Shown here one piece after another: positions 1 through 9,407 of a DNA stretch of 64,000 nt (positions are counted from its first letter, which is position 1; the number at the start of each line of letters is the position of its first letter). The stretch spans positions 1,426,001 through 1,490,000 of the forward strand of contig NZ_CP088081.1 in assembly GCF_021049305.1 (NCBI RefSeq), written 5' to 3'. This DNA is from Ideonella dechloratans. Its GTDB lineage: Bacteria; Pseudomonadota; Gammaproteobacteria; Burkholderiales; Burkholderiaceae_C. Below the pieces are notes generated by a model. That model ran no database searches. It saw only the letters and a list, made by a program, of their open reading frames with translations, and was not told the DNA's origin. A program made the position numbers and the translations under genes.

Positions 1-443
1 TGGCAGTGCTGGAGGCCGGCGACTATGTCGGCGAGATGAGCCTGATCGACAACCAGCCCCATTCCGCGTCGGTGCGCTGCGAGATCCAGTGCGACATGCT
101 GATCCTGGGGCGATCCGAATTCGCCCGCTGCCTGCCCGAGAACTCCAGCCTGTCCTACGCCATCATGCGCGGCCTGGTGACGCGGCTGCGCAGCGCCGAC
201 CGCCAGATCGAATCCCTGGCCCTGCTGGATGTGTATGGACGTGTTGCACGGGCCCTGCTGGACATGGCCGAGGACGACAATGGCGACAAGGTGATCCGCG
301 GCAAGGTGTCGCGGCAGGATCTGGCCAAGATCGTCGGTGCTTCGCGCGAGATGGTCAGCCGGGTCATGAAGGATCTGACCGAGCGCGGTGTGATCGAGAA
401 CTTGGACACGGGCGGCCTGCGCCTGAAGAACCGCGCGGGCTGA
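1..443 (+). CDS. Crp/Fnr family transcriptional regulator, C-terminal part (5' end outside window)
   Basis: The reading frame is already open at the window edge, so this is the C-terminal ~147 residues of a regulator. The first ~65 residues are the end of a cyclic-nucleotide-binding-type beta barrel (GDYVGEMSLIDNQPHSASV, where the G-E-M/L-S-L turn is typical of the effector pocket). A long dimerisation helix follows, then a Crp-type winged helix-turn-helix with the recognition segment SRQDLAKIVGASREMVSRVM. Family members bind DNA as dimers and respond to cAMP, oxygen, NO or redox state; the effector cannot be told from this fragment. No Fnr iron-sulfur cysteines are visible, but the N-terminus where they would sit is missing. 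ftsK follows in the same direction after about 60 bases. Confidence 0.88.
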   Translation, partial: AVLEAGDYVGEMSLIDNQPHSASVRCEIQCDMLILGRSEFARCLPENSSLSYAIMRGLVTRLRSADRQIESLALLDVYGRVARALLDMAEDDNGDKVIRGKVSRQDLAKIVGASREMVSRVMKDLTERGVIENLDTGGLRLKNRAG

Positions 444-504
444 GGAACTGAATGCTTGAACGAGAGTGGGGGCGCATGGGTCGCCTCCGGAAGGGCGGTC
501 GCTG

Positions 505-2814
505 ATGCGCCGCACCCTGCCCCTGGGCAGCACACCCCCCGAGGCCGCCGCGACGGCACCCCGTGGCACCTGGTCCCGCCTGCGTCTGGCGCTGGGCGGT
601 GTGCTGTGGGTGCTGGCCGCACTGGCACTGAGCAGTCGCAGCGGCGGCGACCCGGCCTTCACCACCTCTGGCACGGGGGCGCCCTTGCACAACTGGCTGG
701 GGGTGCCCGGCGCCTGGGCGGCCGACATCGGGCTGATGCTGTTCGGTTTCTCGGTCTGGTGGCTGCTGGTCGCCGGTGCCCGGGCCTGGCTGGCGGGTCT
801 GGCCGCCACGCTGCGCGAGGGGGCGGCCCCCCGTCCGCCTTACCGCTGGCTCACCCGCACCGCAGGCCTGGTGCTGCTGATGATGGCCAGTTGCGCGCTG
901 GAGTGGACCCGCATCTACGGCTGGGAATCCCGCCTGCCGGGCCACGCTGGCGGCGCGCTGGGCTACCTGCTGGGGCCCTTGTCCATGCGCTGGCTGGGCT
1001 TCGGTGGTTCGGGCGTGCTGTGGATCGCCATGCTGGTGGCGGCCTTGCCAATGGCCCTCGGTTTTTCGTGGCTGCGGGTGGCCGACACCCTGGGCGGCTG
1101 GATCGACGGCGTGCGTGAGCACCGCCACCAACTGCGCGAGCAGGCCGAGGACATCCGCCTGGGCGAGCGGGCCCAGCGCGAGCGCGAGGCCGAGGTGGAG
1201 GTGGCCGTGGAGCGCGAGGTCGAGCAGCAGGCCCAGGCGCCGCTGGTGATCGAGCCGCCGGTGCTGGAGGTGCCCAAGTCCGAGCGGGTGCAGCGCGAGC
1301 GCCAGACCCCGCTGTTCAAGGAGCTGGTCAACACCAAGCTGCCGCAGGTCGATCTGCTGGACAAACCGCCCAGCCGGGTGGAGACGGTCACGCCCGAGTC
1401 GCTGGAGATGACCAGCCGGCTGATCGAGAAGAAGCTCTCGGACTTCGGTGTCGAGGTGCATGTGGTGGCGGCCCAGCCGGGGCCGGTCATCACCCGCTAC
1501 GAGATCGAGCCGGCCACCGGCGTGAAGGGCTCGCAGATCGTCAACCTGGCCAAGGACCTGGCCCGCTCGCTGTCGCTGGTGTCCATCCGGGTGGTCGAGA
1601 CCATCCCCGGCAAGAACCTGATGGCGCTGGAGCTGCCCAATGCCAAGCGCCAGACCATCCGCCTGGCCGAGATCCTGGGCTCGCAGATCTACAACGACGC
1701 CGCCTCGATGCTGACCCTGGCCCTGGGCAAGGACATCATCGGCGCGCCGGTGGTGGCCGACCTGGCCAAGATGCCGCACTGCCTGGTGGCCGGTACCACC
1801 GGCTCGGGCAAGTCGGTGGGCATCAACGGCATGATCCTCAGCCTGCTCTACAAGGCCGAGGCGCGCGATGTGCGCATGATCCTGGTGGACCCGAAGATGC
1901 TCGAGATGAGCGTCTACGAGGGCATCCCGCACCTGCTGTGCCCTGTGGTCACCGACATGAAGCAGGCGGGCAACGCGCTGAACTGGTGCGTGGGCGAGAT
2001 GGAGCGCCGCTACAAGCTCATGAGCAAGATGGGCGTGCGCAACCTGGCGGGCTACAACAAGAAGCTCGACGAGGCCACCGCCCGCGGCGAACTCATTCCC
2101 AACCCCTTCAGCCTGACGCCGGAAGAGCCCGAGCCGCTGGAGCGCCTGCCTTACATCGTCATCATCATCGACGAATTGGCCGACCTGATGATGGTGGTCG
2201 GCAAGAAGATCGAGGAACTGATCGCCCGTCTGGCCCAGAAGGCGCGTGCGGCCGGCATCCACCTGGTGCTGGCCACCCAGCGGCCGTCGGTGGACGTGAT
2301 CACCGGCCTGATCAAGGCCAACATCCCGACCCGCATGAGCTTCCAGGTCAGCAGCAAGATCGACAGCCGCACCATCCTCGACCAGATGGGCGCCGAGGCC
2401 TTGCTGGGCATGGGCGACATGCTCTACCTGGCCCCGGGCACCGGCCTGCCGGTGCGGGTGCACGGCGCCTTCGTGTCGGACGACGAGGTGCACCGCGTCG
2501 TCGAGGCCCTCAAGGCCCAGGGCGAGCCCAACTACATCGAGGGCATCCTTGAGGGCGGCACGCTCGATGGCGAAGGCGGCTCGGGCGGCGGTGGCGGCGA
2601 GGGTGCCGATGCCGAATCGGACCCGATGTACGACCAGGCCGTGGCCGTGGTGCTGCAGCATCGCAAGGCGTCCATCTCGCTGGTGCAGCGCCATCTGCGC
2701 ATCGGCTACAACCGCGCGGCCCGTTTGCTGGAACAAATGGAGCAATCCGGGCTCGTATCTTCCATGGCGGGCAACGGCAACCGCGAGATCCTCCTGCCCA
2801 AGCGCGAGGAGTGA
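505..2814 (+). CDS. ftsK: DNA translocase FtsK
   Basis: FtsK is a septum-anchored hexameric ATPase that pumps DNA toward dif and activates XerCD during chromosome segregation. The 769-residue protein has an N-terminal membrane domain (about residues 25-190, hydrophobic segments), a charged Glu/Arg/Gln-rich linker, and the motor domain. Walker A GTTGSGKS lies at about residue 430 and the Walker B strand [13 protein letters not shown] near residue 555. The C-terminal gamma winged helix (about 704-765, with [18 protein letters not shown]) follows a Gly-rich spacer and is the part that reads KOPS. The linker is short compared with the ~1300-residue E. coli protein, giving a compact SpoIIIE-like size. 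I chose the ATG at 505 because a GGAAGGG ribosome site lies ~10 bases upstream; a GTG at 466 would add 13 residues. Confidence 0.95.
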   Translation: MRRTLPLGSTPPEAAATAPRGTWSRLRLALGGVLWVLAALALSSRSGGDPAFTTSGTGAPLHNWLGVPGAWAADIGLMLFGFSVWWLLVAGARAWLAGLAATLREGAAPRPPYRWLTRTAGLVLLMMASCALEWTRIYGWESRLPGHAGGALGYLLGPLSMRWLGFGGSGVLWIAMLVAALPMALGFSWLRVADTLGGWIDGVREHRHQLREQAEDIRLGERAQREREAEVEVAVEREVEQQAQAPLVIEPPVLEVPKSERVQRERQTPLFKELVNTKLPQVDLLDKPPSRVETVTPESLEMTSRLIEKKLSDFGVEVHVVAAQPGPVITRYEIEPATGVKGSQIVNLAKDLARSLSLVSIRVVETIPGKNLMALELPNAKRQTIRLAEILGSQIYNDAASMLTLALGKDIIGAPVVADLAKMPHCLVAGTTGSGKSVGINGMILSLLYKAEARDVRMILVDPKMLEMSVYEGIPHLLCPVVTDMKQAGNALNWCVGEMERRYKLMSKMGVRNLAGYNKKLDEATARGELIPNPFSLTPEEPEPLERLPYIVIIIDELADLMMVVGKKIEELIARLAQKARAAGIHLVLATQRPSVDVITGLIKANIPTRMSFQVSSKIDSRTILDQMGAEALLGMGDMLYLAPGTGLPVRVHGAFVSDDEVHRVVEALKAQGEPNYIEGILEGGTLDGEGGSGGGGGEGADAESDPMYDQAVAVVLQHRKASISLVQRHLRIGYNRAARLLEQMEQSGLVSSMAGNGNREILLPKREE

Positions 2815-2865
2815 GCTCCGGCCGCCGGGCCGCGTTTTCGGCCTGCACAGGCAGGTCCTCATCCG

Positions 2866-3507
2866 ATGTCGAATACTTCTTCCGTTTCCCGCCGCGCCCT
2901 GATGGGGCTCGGCCTCGGGCTGGGCTTGGGCTGGAGCCAGCTGGCCCTGGCCGCCGGTGCCGCCGATGCCCTGCGCGCCTTTGTGCAGGACGCCAAGGCC
3001 GGCCGGGCCGGCTTCACCCAGACAGTGCATGCGCCCAACGGCAACCGCACCAAGGTCTCCTCCGGGCGCTTCGAGTTCTCCCGGCCCAACCGCTTCCGTT
3101 TCGAATACCAGAAGCCCTATGCCCAGACCATCGTCAGCGACGGCGAGAAGGTCTGGTTCCACGACCCGGACCTCAACCAGGTCACCGTGCGCAAGCTCGG
3201 TGATGCCCTGGGCAGCACGCCGGCGGCCATCCTGGCCGGCCAGTCCATCGAGCGCGACTTCGACCTGAAGGACCAGCCGGATCAGGACGGCTTGAGCTGG
3301 GTGCTGGCCACGCCCAAGAGCAAGGACGGCACCATCCAGTCGCTGCGGGTGGGCTTCAAGGGGCGCAGCCTGTCGGCGATCGAGATCGCCGACAGCTTCG
3401 GCCAGCGCTCGGTGCTGCAGTTCGCCGATCTGCAGATCCTGCCCAGCCTGCCGGCGGCCACCTTCCACTTCGCCGTGCCGGCGGGCGCCGACGTCTCGGG
3501 CCCCTGA
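2866..3507 (+). CDS. lolA: Outer-membrane lipoprotein carrier protein LolA
   Basis: LolA is the periplasmic chaperone that takes lipoproteins from LolCDE and hands them to LolB at the outer membrane. The 213-residue protein has an N-terminal signal peptide, with SRRALMG followed by a Gly/Leu-rich hydrophobic stretch and a cut near ALAAG. The mature part shows the LolA hallmarks: FTQTV near the start, the SSGRFEFSRPNRFRFEYQKPY segment shortened in many descriptions to SGxFxxxRPxxFRxxY, and a later VWFHDPDLNQVTVR strand. The paired arginines before the hydrophobic core resemble a Tat signal, which is not usual for LolA; they are more likely a positively charged Sec n-region. The ftsK-lolA order, sometimes followed by rarA as here, is common in Burkholderiales. 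Confidence 0.93.
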   Translation: MSNTSSVSRRALMGLGLGLGLGWSQLALAAGAADALRAFVQDAKAGRAGFTQTVHAPNGNRTKVSSGRFEFSRPNRFRFEYQKPYAQTIVSDGEKVWFHDPDLNQVTVRKLGDALGSTPAAILAGQSIERDFDLKDQPDQDGLSWVLATPKSKDGTIQSLRVGFKGRSLSAIEIADSFGQRSVLQFADLQILPSLPAATFHFAVPAGADVSGP

Positions 3508-3527
3508 GCCCCGGCCCTGAAACGGCA

Positions 3528-3551
3528 ACGGGCGTGGAAGACCACGCCCGT
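3528..3551. terminator. Bidirectional hairpin between lolA and cheW
   Basis: A perfect 10-bp stem (ACGGGCGTGG / CCACGCCCGT) closes a 4-base AAGA loop midway between two convergent genes. There is no good U-run on either side, so intrinsic termination may be weak or need Rho, but the placement fits a shared terminator. Confidence 0.55.
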
Positions 3552-3588
3552 CCGGGAAGAGGAGACGCGGGCCCGCAGGCCACGGACC

Positions 3589-4128
3589 TCAGTGCACCAT
3601 CGCGTCGGTGTCCATCAGGCCCATGTCGGGGGCCGTCATCATCTGCTCGATGTCCATCAGGATCAGCATGCGCTCGACATCGCCGGTCTTGATCGTGCCC
3701 AGGCCGGTGATGTAGGCCGCGTCGATGGCGCCGTGGAATTCCGGTGCCGGCTTGATGGTCTCGGCCGGCAGTTCCAGCACGTCGCTGACCGAGTCGACCA
3801 CCATGCCCACCGTGCGGTGCGCGATGTTCAGGATGATCACCACGGTGAAACTGTTGTACTGGGCGTCGGGCAGGCCGAAGCGCAGGCGCATGTCGATGAT
3901 TGGCACGATCACGCCGCGCAGGTTCACCACGCCCTTGATGAAATGGGGGGCGTTGGCGATGCGGGTCGGGTTCTCGTAGCCGCGGATCTCCTGCACCCTC
4001 AGGATGTCGATGCCGTATTCCTCGCTGCCGAGCTTGAAGGACAGGTACTCGCGCGGTGCGCCGGTCAGGGACGAGGCACCCGTCGCCTGGGGCTTGGTGG
4101 TGGTCTCGGTGGGGGCGGTGACGGTCAT
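3589..4128 (-). CDS. cheW: Chemotaxis coupling protein CheW
   Basis: CheW bridges chemoreceptors and the CheA kinase in the polar signalling array. The 179-residue protein has a ~25-residue Thr/Ala-rich tail and then a full CheW domain. Landmarks are [21 protein letters not shown], shortened in families to the F-x-L-x-x-x-x-Y-G-I-D core, then [15 protein letters not shown] and [12 protein letters not shown]. The ATG at 4128 has an AGGAG site 8 bases upstream; a longer frame upstream lacks family similarity. It stands alone, without cheA, cheR or flagellar genes, so it may be an orphan or accessory CheW; the chemoreceptor at 18.8 kb is the only other chemotaxis gene in the window. It is divergent from rarA. 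Confidence 0.94.
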   Translation of the reverse strand: MTVTAPTETTTKPQATGASSLTGAPREYLSFKLGSEEYGIDILRVQEIRGYENPTRIANAPHFIKGVVNLRGVIVPIIDMRLRFGLPDAQYNSFTVVIILNIAHRTVGMVVDSVSDVLELPAETIKPAPEFHGAIDAAYITGLGTIKTGDVERMLILMDIEQMMTAPDMGLMDTDAMVH

Positions 4129-4265
4129 CGGACAGGCTCCTGGAGAAGCAATCGTTGTCAGTGCGGTGGCTGCAGTGTGCGCGGCCCGGCGCCGGGCGAG
4201 GGCGCGAAAAGCAGGGCCTCCGGACGCCATTTCCGGGCCAAGGGCGAGGCTGCGACAATGACACC

Positions 4266-5669
4266 ATGACGACGAGCCGCCAGAACGCGCTGTTCGATGC
4301 CGACGAGCACGGGGCCGACCTGCCGGCACCCCCGGCTGACGCGGGGGGCGCGGTCCCGGATGCCGCGGCCCCGCTGGCCGAGCGCCTGCGGCCGCATCAC
4401 CTGGACGAGGTGATCGGCCAGACCCACCTGCTGGGTCCGGGCAAGCCGCTGCGCGTCGCCTTCGAGCAGGGGCGTCTGCATTCGATGATCCTCTGGGGCC
4501 CGCCGGGCGTGGGCAAGACCACGCTGGCCCGGCTGATGTCCCAGGCGGTCAAGGCCCATTTCATCGTGCTCTCGGCCGTGCTGGCGGGGGTCAAGGACAT
4601 CCGCGAAGCGGTGGTCGAGGCCGAGCGTGCCCGTGCCGCCGGCCAGCGCACCATCGTCTTCGTCGACGAGGTGCATCGCTTCAACAAGGCCCAGCAGGAC
4701 GCCTTCCTGCCGCACGTCGAGTCAGGCCTGTTCACCTTCATCGGCGCCACCACCGAGAACCCCTCCTTCGAGGTCAACTCTGCCCTGCTGTCGCGCGCCA
4801 CCGTGCATGTGCTGCGTGCGCTGGAGCCGGCCGAGCAGCGGCAGTTGCTGGTCCGCGCCCAGGAAGCGCTGCAGGCGCCGCCGCTGACCGACAGCGCGGC
4901 CGACCGTCTGATCGGCTACGCCGATGGCGACGCCCGCCGCCTGCTCAACGCCTACGAGAACCTGGTCGCCCAGGCCGGGCCGGTGGCCGAGCTGGACGAA
5001 TCCAGTCTGGAGCGTTCTCTGGGCGAGCAGCTGCGCCGCTATGACAAGGGCGGCGACCAGTTCTACGACACCATCTCGGCCCTGCACAAATCGGTGCGCG
5101 GCTCCGACCCGGACGCCGCCATGTACTGGCTGGCCCGCATGCTCGATGGCGGGGTGGACCCGCGCTACATCATCCGCCGCGTGGTGCGCATGGCCAGCGA
5201 GGACATCGGCAATGCCGACCCGCGGGCCCTGCGCATGGCGCTGGATGCGGCCGAGACCTTCGAGCGCCTGGGCAGCCCCGAGGGGGAGCTGACGCTGGCG
5301 CAGGCGGTGGTCTATCTGGCGGTGGCGCCCAAGTCCAATGCGGTCTACACAGCCTGGAAGGCGGTGCGGGCCTTTGTGGCCCAGGACGGCACCCGGCCCA
5401 TCCCCATCCACCTGCGCAATGCACCGACCAAACTCATGAAGAACCTGGGCTACGGGCGCGCCTATCGCTACGCGCACGATGAGCCCGGTGCCTTTGCGGC
5501 CGGCGAATCCTATTGGCCCGACGGCCTCTCGCCACCGCCCTTCTACCAGCCGGTGCCGCGCGGGCTGGAGCTGCGCATCGGCGAGAAGCTCGCCGAGCTG
5601 CGTCGGCTCAACGAGGTCGCCCGGCAGGCAGAATCCGCGCCGGACGGCGAGGGCGGATCCTCGACCTGA
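4266..5669 (+). CDS. rarA: Replication-associated recombination protein A (RarA/MgsA AAA+ ATPase)
   Basis: RarA is a clamp-loader-like AAA+ ATPase acting at stalled replication forks and binding SSB. In the 467-residue protein an acidic N-terminal tail precedes [16 protein letters not shown]. Walker [10 protein letters not shown] lies at residues ~78-86, and Walker B with sensor elements [17 protein letters not shown] follows. The [20 protein letters not shown] segment is diagnostic of the family. The C-terminal MgsA tetramerisation part carries [19 protein letters not shown] and the ending YxxPxGxGxE-like VPRGLEL. The start at ATG 4266 matches family N-termini; an upstream in-frame extension to 4155 would overlap the cheW promoter region. 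Confidence 0.95.
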   Translation: MTTSRQNALFDADEHGADLPAPPADAGGAVPDAAAPLAERLRPHHLDEVIGQTHLLGPGKPLRVAFEQGRLHSMILWGPPGVGKTTLARLMSQAVKAHFIVLSAVLAGVKDIREAVVEAERARAAGQRTIVFVDEVHRFNKAQQDAFLPHVESGLFTFIGATTENPSFEVNSALLSRATVHVLRALEPAEQRQLLVRAQEALQAPPLTDSAADRLIGYADGDARRLLNAYENLVAQAGPVAELDESSLERSLGEQLRRYDKGGDQFYDTISALHKSVRGSDPDAAMYWLARMLDGGVDPRYIIRRVVRMASEDIGNADPRALRMALDAAETFERLGSPEGELTLAQAVVYLAVAPKSNAVYTAWKAVRAFVAQDGTRPIPIHLRNAPTKLMKNLGYGRAYRYAHDEPGAFAAGESYWPDGLSPPPFYQPVPRGLELRIGEKLAELRRLNEVARQAESAPDGEGGSST

Positions 5670-5687
5670 CCTCCGTCAAGACCGGCA

Positions 5688-5702
5688 TGGCACCCGACTT
5701 GC
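5688..5702 (+). promoter_or_regulatory. Sigma-54 (RpoN) -24/-12 promoter of the liv operon
   Basis: The sequence TGGCAC-N5-TTGC matches the invariant sigma-54 core (GG at -24, GC at -12, correct spacing). It sits 75 bases upstream of the livH start, with the predicted transcript beginning near 5714. Family knowledge: such promoters need an NtrC-type activator. I infer nitrogen-responsive control of the transporter. Confidence 0.75.
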
Positions 5703-5776
5703 ATGCTGGGTTCCTGCCCCGGGGGCACGTTCTTTCCAACACGTTTTCTTGAACACAGCGCAGGAGCAGTCTGCAG

Positions 5777-6706
5777 ATGGACATCTTCGTTCAACAGATC
5801 ATCAACGGTTTGGTGCTGGGGAGCATGTACGCTCTGGTGGCGCTGGGCTACACGATGGTGTACGGGATCATCAGCCTGATCAACTTTGCGCACGGCGAAG
5901 TGCTGATGGTGGGTGCGATGGTGTCGTGGACGGTGGTCACGGGGCTGGCGGACACGGGGCTGCCGGGGTGGGCGCTGCTGCTGATCTCGCTGCCCATTGC
6001 GATCGTGGCGTGCTCGGTGCTGAACTTTGTGGTGGAGAAGATCGCGTACCGGCCGCTGCGCAACGCGCCGCGCCTGGCGCCGCTGATCACGGCCATGGGC
6101 ATGAGCCTGCTGCTGCAGACGCTGGCCATGATGATCTGGAAGCCCAACCCCAAGCCCTTCCCGCCGCTGCTGCCCACGGAAGTGTTCTTCCTGTGGACCG
6201 ACGGGCCGGTGATCACGGTCACGCAGCTGCTGATCCTGGGCAGCACGGTGGCGGTGCTGGCCGGTCTGCTGTGGCTGGTCAACAAGACCAAGCTGGGCCG
6301 GGCGATGCGGGCCACGGCCGAGAACCCGCGGGTGGCCGGCCTGATGGGGGTCAAGCCCGACTTCATCATCTCGCTGACCTTTGTCATCGGTGCCTCGCTG
6401 GCGGCGATTGCCGGGATCATGTGGGCGCTCAACTACGGCACCGTGCAGCACACCATGGGCTTCCTGCCGGGCCTGAAGGCCTTCACCGCGGCGGTGTTCG
6501 GCGGCATCGGCAACCTCACCGGGGCGATGGTCGGCGGCGTGCTGCTGGGCCTGATCGAAGCCATCGGCGCGGGCTACCTGGGCGACCTCACGGGTGGCGT
6601 CTTCGGCAGCCAGTACGTGGACATCTTCGCCTTCCTCGTGCTGATCCTGGTGCTCACCCTGCGCCCCTCGGGCCTGATGGGCGAGCGAGTCGCGGATCGC
6701 GCCTGA
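5777..6706 (+). CDS. livH: Branched-chain amino-acid ABC transporter permease LivH
   Basis: This is one of the two inner-membrane permeases of a Leu/Ile/Val (or amide/urea-like) ABC importer. The 309-residue protein is almost entirely hydrophobic, with about eight membrane spans. Family landmarks are QQIINGLVLGSMYALVALGY, then VYGIISLINFAHGEVLM and the cytoplasmic coupling loop GRAMRATAENPRVAGLMGV. The ribosome site AGGAG at 5762-5766 precedes the ATG. It is the first gene of livH-livM-livG-livF, with spacings of 19 to 31 bases. The substrate-binding protein LivK is absent from the operon and must be encoded elsewhere, which leaves the exact substrate open. Confidence 0.93.
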   Translation: MDIFVQQIINGLVLGSMYALVALGYTMVYGIISLINFAHGEVLMVGAMVSWTVVTGLADTGLPGWALLLISLPIAIVACSVLNFVVEKIAYRPLRNAPRLAPLITAMGMSLLLQTLAMMIWKPNPKPFPPLLPTEVFFLWTDGPVITVTQLLILGSTVAVLAGLLWLVNKTKLGRAMRATAENPRVAGLMGVKPDFIISLTFVIGASLAAIAGIMWALNYGTVQHTMGFLPGLKAFTAAVFGGIGNLTGAMVGGVLLGLIEAIGAGYLGDLTGGVFGSQYVDIFAFLVLILVLTLRPSGLMGERVADRA

Positions 6707-6725
6707 CACAGAGGAACCCCAGACC

Positions 6726-7829
6726 ATGTTTGCAGAGATGAACAAGACAACCAAGATCGTGGTGTTCCTGGTGGCCGGCGCGCTGCTGCTGGCCGCCCCG
6801 CTGTGGGCCGCGCAGTTCGGCCAAGGCTGGGTGCGCATCATGGCGCTGGCCCTGCTGTACGTGATGCTGGCCCTGGGCCTGAACATCGTGGTGGGCTACG
6901 CAGGCCTGCTGGACCTGGGCTACGTGGCCTTCTACGCCGTGGGCGCCTACATGTACGCGCTGCTGGCCAGCCCCCAGCTCACCGACAACTTCGAGTGGAT
7001 CAAGGCCCTGTACCCCAACGGCCTGCACACCCCCATCTGGCTGGTCATCCCGCTGGCGGCCCTGCTGGCGGCGCTGGCGGGCATGCTGCTGGGCGCACCC
7101 ACGCTCAAGCTGCGCGGGGACTACCTGGCCATCGTCACCCTGGGCTTCGGCGAGATCATCCGGGTGTTCATGAACAACCTGGAGTACCCGGTCAACATCA
7201 CCAACGGCCCGCGCGGCATCGGCCAGATCGAACCCATGACCCTGGGCCCGGTGGACTTCAGCGAACCGCTGCACCTGTTCGGCCACACGCTGCCCTCGGT
7301 GACCCTGTACTACTACCTGTTCCTGGCCCTGGTGATCGCCACCGTGGTGATCTGCCAGCGCCTGGCGGACTCGCGCATCGGGCGGGCCTGGATGGCCATC
7401 CGCGAAGACGAGATCGCGGCCAAGGCCATGGGCCTGAACACCCGCAACCTCAAGCTGCTGGCCTTCGGCATGGGCGCCACCTTCGGCGGCATCTCCGGCT
7501 CCATGTTCGCGGCCTTCCAGAGCTTCGTCTCGCCCGAATCCTTCTCGCTGATGGAATCGGAAATGATCGTGGCCATGGTCGTGCTCGGCGGCATGGGCCA
7601 CATCCCCGGGGTCATCCTGGGGGCGGTGCTGCTGGCGGCCATGCCCGAAGTGCTGCGCTACGTGGCCGGCCCGCTGCAGACCCTGACCGACGGACGGCTG
7701 GACGCGGCCATCCTGCGCCAGCTGCTCATCGCCCTGGCCATGATCGCCATCATGCTGCTGCGCCCGCGCGGCCTGTGGCCCGCGCCCGAGCACGGCAAGG
7801 CCGCCCCCACCCCGGCGCCGGCCAAGTGA
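6726..7829 (+). CDS. livM: Branched-chain amino-acid ABC transporter permease LivM
   Basis: This is the second permease subunit, pairing with LivH. The 367-residue protein is longer than LivH. After an N-terminal span come LALGLNIVVGYAGLLDLGYVAFYAVGAY and the coupling loop LADSRIGRAWMAIREDEIAAKAMG, both typical of LivM, then GGMGHIPGVILGA. A loop around residues 80-160 is more polar, as in other LivM proteins. The short C-terminal tail is Pro/Ala/Lys-rich (PEHGKAAPTPAPAK) and probably disordered. Confidence 0.93.
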   Translation: MFAEMNKTTKIVVFLVAGALLLAAPLWAAQFGQGWVRIMALALLYVMLALGLNIVVGYAGLLDLGYVAFYAVGAYMYALLASPQLTDNFEWIKALYPNGLHTPIWLVIPLAALLAALAGMLLGAPTLKLRGDYLAIVTLGFGEIIRVFMNNLEYPVNITNGPRGIGQIEPMTLGPVDFSEPLHLFGHTLPSVTLYYYLFLALVIATVVICQRLADSRIGRAWMAIREDEIAAKAMGLNTRNLKLLAFGMGATFGGISGSMFAAFQSFVSPESFSLMESEMIVAMVVLGGMGHIPGVILGAVLLAAMPEVLRYVAGPLQTLTDGRLDAAILRQLLIALAMIAIMLLRPRGLWPAPEHGKAAPTPAPAK

Positions 7830-7860
7830 GACCAGAAGAACAAGAAGGACACACCACACC

Positions 7861-8631
7861 ATGAGCCAAGAAGTCTTCAAGGTCCAGGGCGCCTCCAAGC
7901 GCTTCGGCGGCCTGCAGGCCCTCAGCGACGTCAGCCTGAGCATCCACGAAGGGCAGGTCTACGGCCTGATCGGCCCCAACGGGGCGGGCAAGACCACCTT
8001 CTTCAACGTCATCACCGGGCTGTACACCCCGGACGGCGGCAGCTTCATGCTCGGCGGCGAGGCCTACACCCCGCAGGCCGTGCACCAGGTGGCCAAGGCC
8101 GGCATCGCGCGCACCTTCCAGAACATCCGGCTGTTCGCCGAGATGACCGCGCTGGAGAACGTGATGGTGGGCCGCCACGTGCGCAGCGCCTCGGGCCTGC
8201 TGGGCGCGGTGCTGCGCACCCCGAGCTTCAAGGCCGAAGAGGCCGCCATCCGCCAGCGCGCGCAGGAACTGCTGGACTACGTGGGCATCGGCAAATACGC
8301 CCCCTACAAGGCCCGCACCCTGAGCTACGGCGACCAGCGCCGTCTGGAGATCGCCCGGGCCCTGGCCACCGACCCCAAGCTCATCGCGCTGGACGAACCG
8401 GCTGCGGGCATGAACGCCACCGAGAAGGTGGTGCTGCGCGAGCTGATCGACCGCATCCGCAAGGACGGGCGCACCATCCTCTTGATCGAACACGACGTCA
8501 AGCTGGTCATGGGCCTGTGCGACCGCGTGACGGTGCTGGACTACGGCAAGCAGATTGCCGAAGGCACGCCGGCGGAAGTGCAGAAGAACGAGAAGGTGAT
8601 CGAAGCCTACCTGGGCGCCGGCCACCACTGA
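7861..8631 (+). CDS. livG: Branched-chain amino-acid ABC transporter ATP-binding protein LivG
   Basis: This is the cytoplasmic ATPase subunit of the importer. The 256-residue protein carries Walker A GPNGAGKTT, a Q-loop in the ARTFQNIRLFAEMTALENVM segment, the signature LSYGDQRRLEIARAL, Walker B LIALDEPAAGMN and the switch His in LLIEHDVKLVM. Its signature loop reads SYGDQ instead of the usual SGGQ, which is normal for LivG. The insert of ~20 residues between Q-loop and signature (GLLGAVLRTPSFKAEE) also matches LivG rather than LivF. The ATG follows livM after 31 bases. Confidence 0.95.
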   Translation: MSQEVFKVQGASKRFGGLQALSDVSLSIHEGQVYGLIGPNGAGKTTFFNVITGLYTPDGGSFMLGGEAYTPQAVHQVAKAGIARTFQNIRLFAEMTALENVMVGRHVRSASGLLGAVLRTPSFKAEEAAIRQRAQELLDYVGIGKYAPYKARTLSYGDQRRLEIARALATDPKLIALDEPAAGMNATEKVVLRELIDRIRKDGRTILLIEHDVKLVMGLCDRVTVLDYGKQIAEGTPAEVQKNEKVIEAYLGAGHH

Positions 8632-8657
8632 CCCGCACAAGACAAGAGCACACAGAC

Positions 8658-9374
8658 ATGACAGCACACACCTTGCTGAAGGTCAGCGGCCTCAAAGTGG
8701 CCTACGGCGGCATCCAGGCGGTCAAGGGCATCGACTTCGAAGTCCGCGAAGGCGAACTGGTCAGCCTGATCGGGGCCAACGGGGCGGGCAAGACCACCAC
8801 GCTCAAGGCCATCACCGGGCTGCAGCCGGTGGCCGCGGGCGACATCGAATTCCTGGGCAAGAGCATCAAGGGCCAGGGCGCCTGGGACCTGGCGCGCCAG
8901 GGCCTGGTGATGATCCCCGAAGGGCGGGGCACCTTCACGCGCATGACCATCGTGGAGAACCTGCAGATGGGCGCCTACGTGCGCCAGGACGACGAGATCG
9001 AGGCCGACATCGAGAAGGTCTTCGGCATCTTCCCGCGCCTGAAGGAGCGTGCCCACCAGCTCGCCGGCACGATGAGCGGGGGCGAGCAGCAGATGCTGGC
9101 CATGGGCCGGGCGCTGATGGCGCGGCCCAAGGTGCTGCTGCTCGACGAGCCGAGCATGGGTCTCTCCCCCATCATGGTGGACAAGATCTTCGAGGTGGTG
9201 CAGACCATCCACGCGCAGGGCACGACGATGCTGCTGGTCGAGCAGAACGCCAGCCGCGCGCTGGCCCTGGCCGACCGGGGCTACGTGCTCGATTCCGGCG
9301 AGGTCAGCATGACCGGCCCGGCGCAGGAGCTGCTCAACGACCCCAAGGTGCGTGCCGCTTATCTGGGGGAGTGA
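8658..9374 (+). CDS. livF: Branched-chain amino-acid ABC transporter ATP-binding protein LivF
   Basis: This is the second ATPase subunit, forming the heterodimer with LivG. The 238-residue protein shows Walker A GANGAGKTT, IPEGRGTFTRMTIVENLQMGA after the Q-loop, the canonical signature MSGGEQQMLAMGRALM, Walker B KVLLLDEPSMGLSP and the switch His position replaced in the usual LivF way by LLVEQNA. I chose ATG 8658 because the protein then begins as family members do (LLKVSGLKVAYGGIQAV); an upstream in-frame start would run back into livG. It is the last gene of the operon and converges on the lipase foldase gene. Confidence 0.95.
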   Translation: MTAHTLLKVSGLKVAYGGIQAVKGIDFEVREGELVSLIGANGAGKTTTLKAITGLQPVAAGDIEFLGKSIKGQGAWDLARQGLVMIPEGRGTFTRMTIVENLQMGAYVRQDDEIEADIEKVFGIFPRLKERAHQLAGTMSGGEQQMLAMGRALMARPKVLLLDEPSMGLSPIMVDKIFEVVQTIHAQGTTMLLVEQNASRALALADRGYVLDSGEVSMTGPAQELLNDPKVRAAYLGE

Positions 9375-9407
9375 TCTGGGCGGGTGACGTCGCGTCGGAC
9401 CGGACGC

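Noticed and set aside
2866..2940. LolA as a Tat substrate because of paired arginines
   Set aside because: No consensus residue (F/L-K) after S-R-R-x and LolA is known as a Sec substrate; kept as a remark only.
364..3528. Very long minus-strand frame opposite ftsK and lolA
   Set aside because: It is a shadow of high-GC coding sequence: His/Gln/Gly/Ala-rich with no domain pattern, and fully antisense to well-supported genes.
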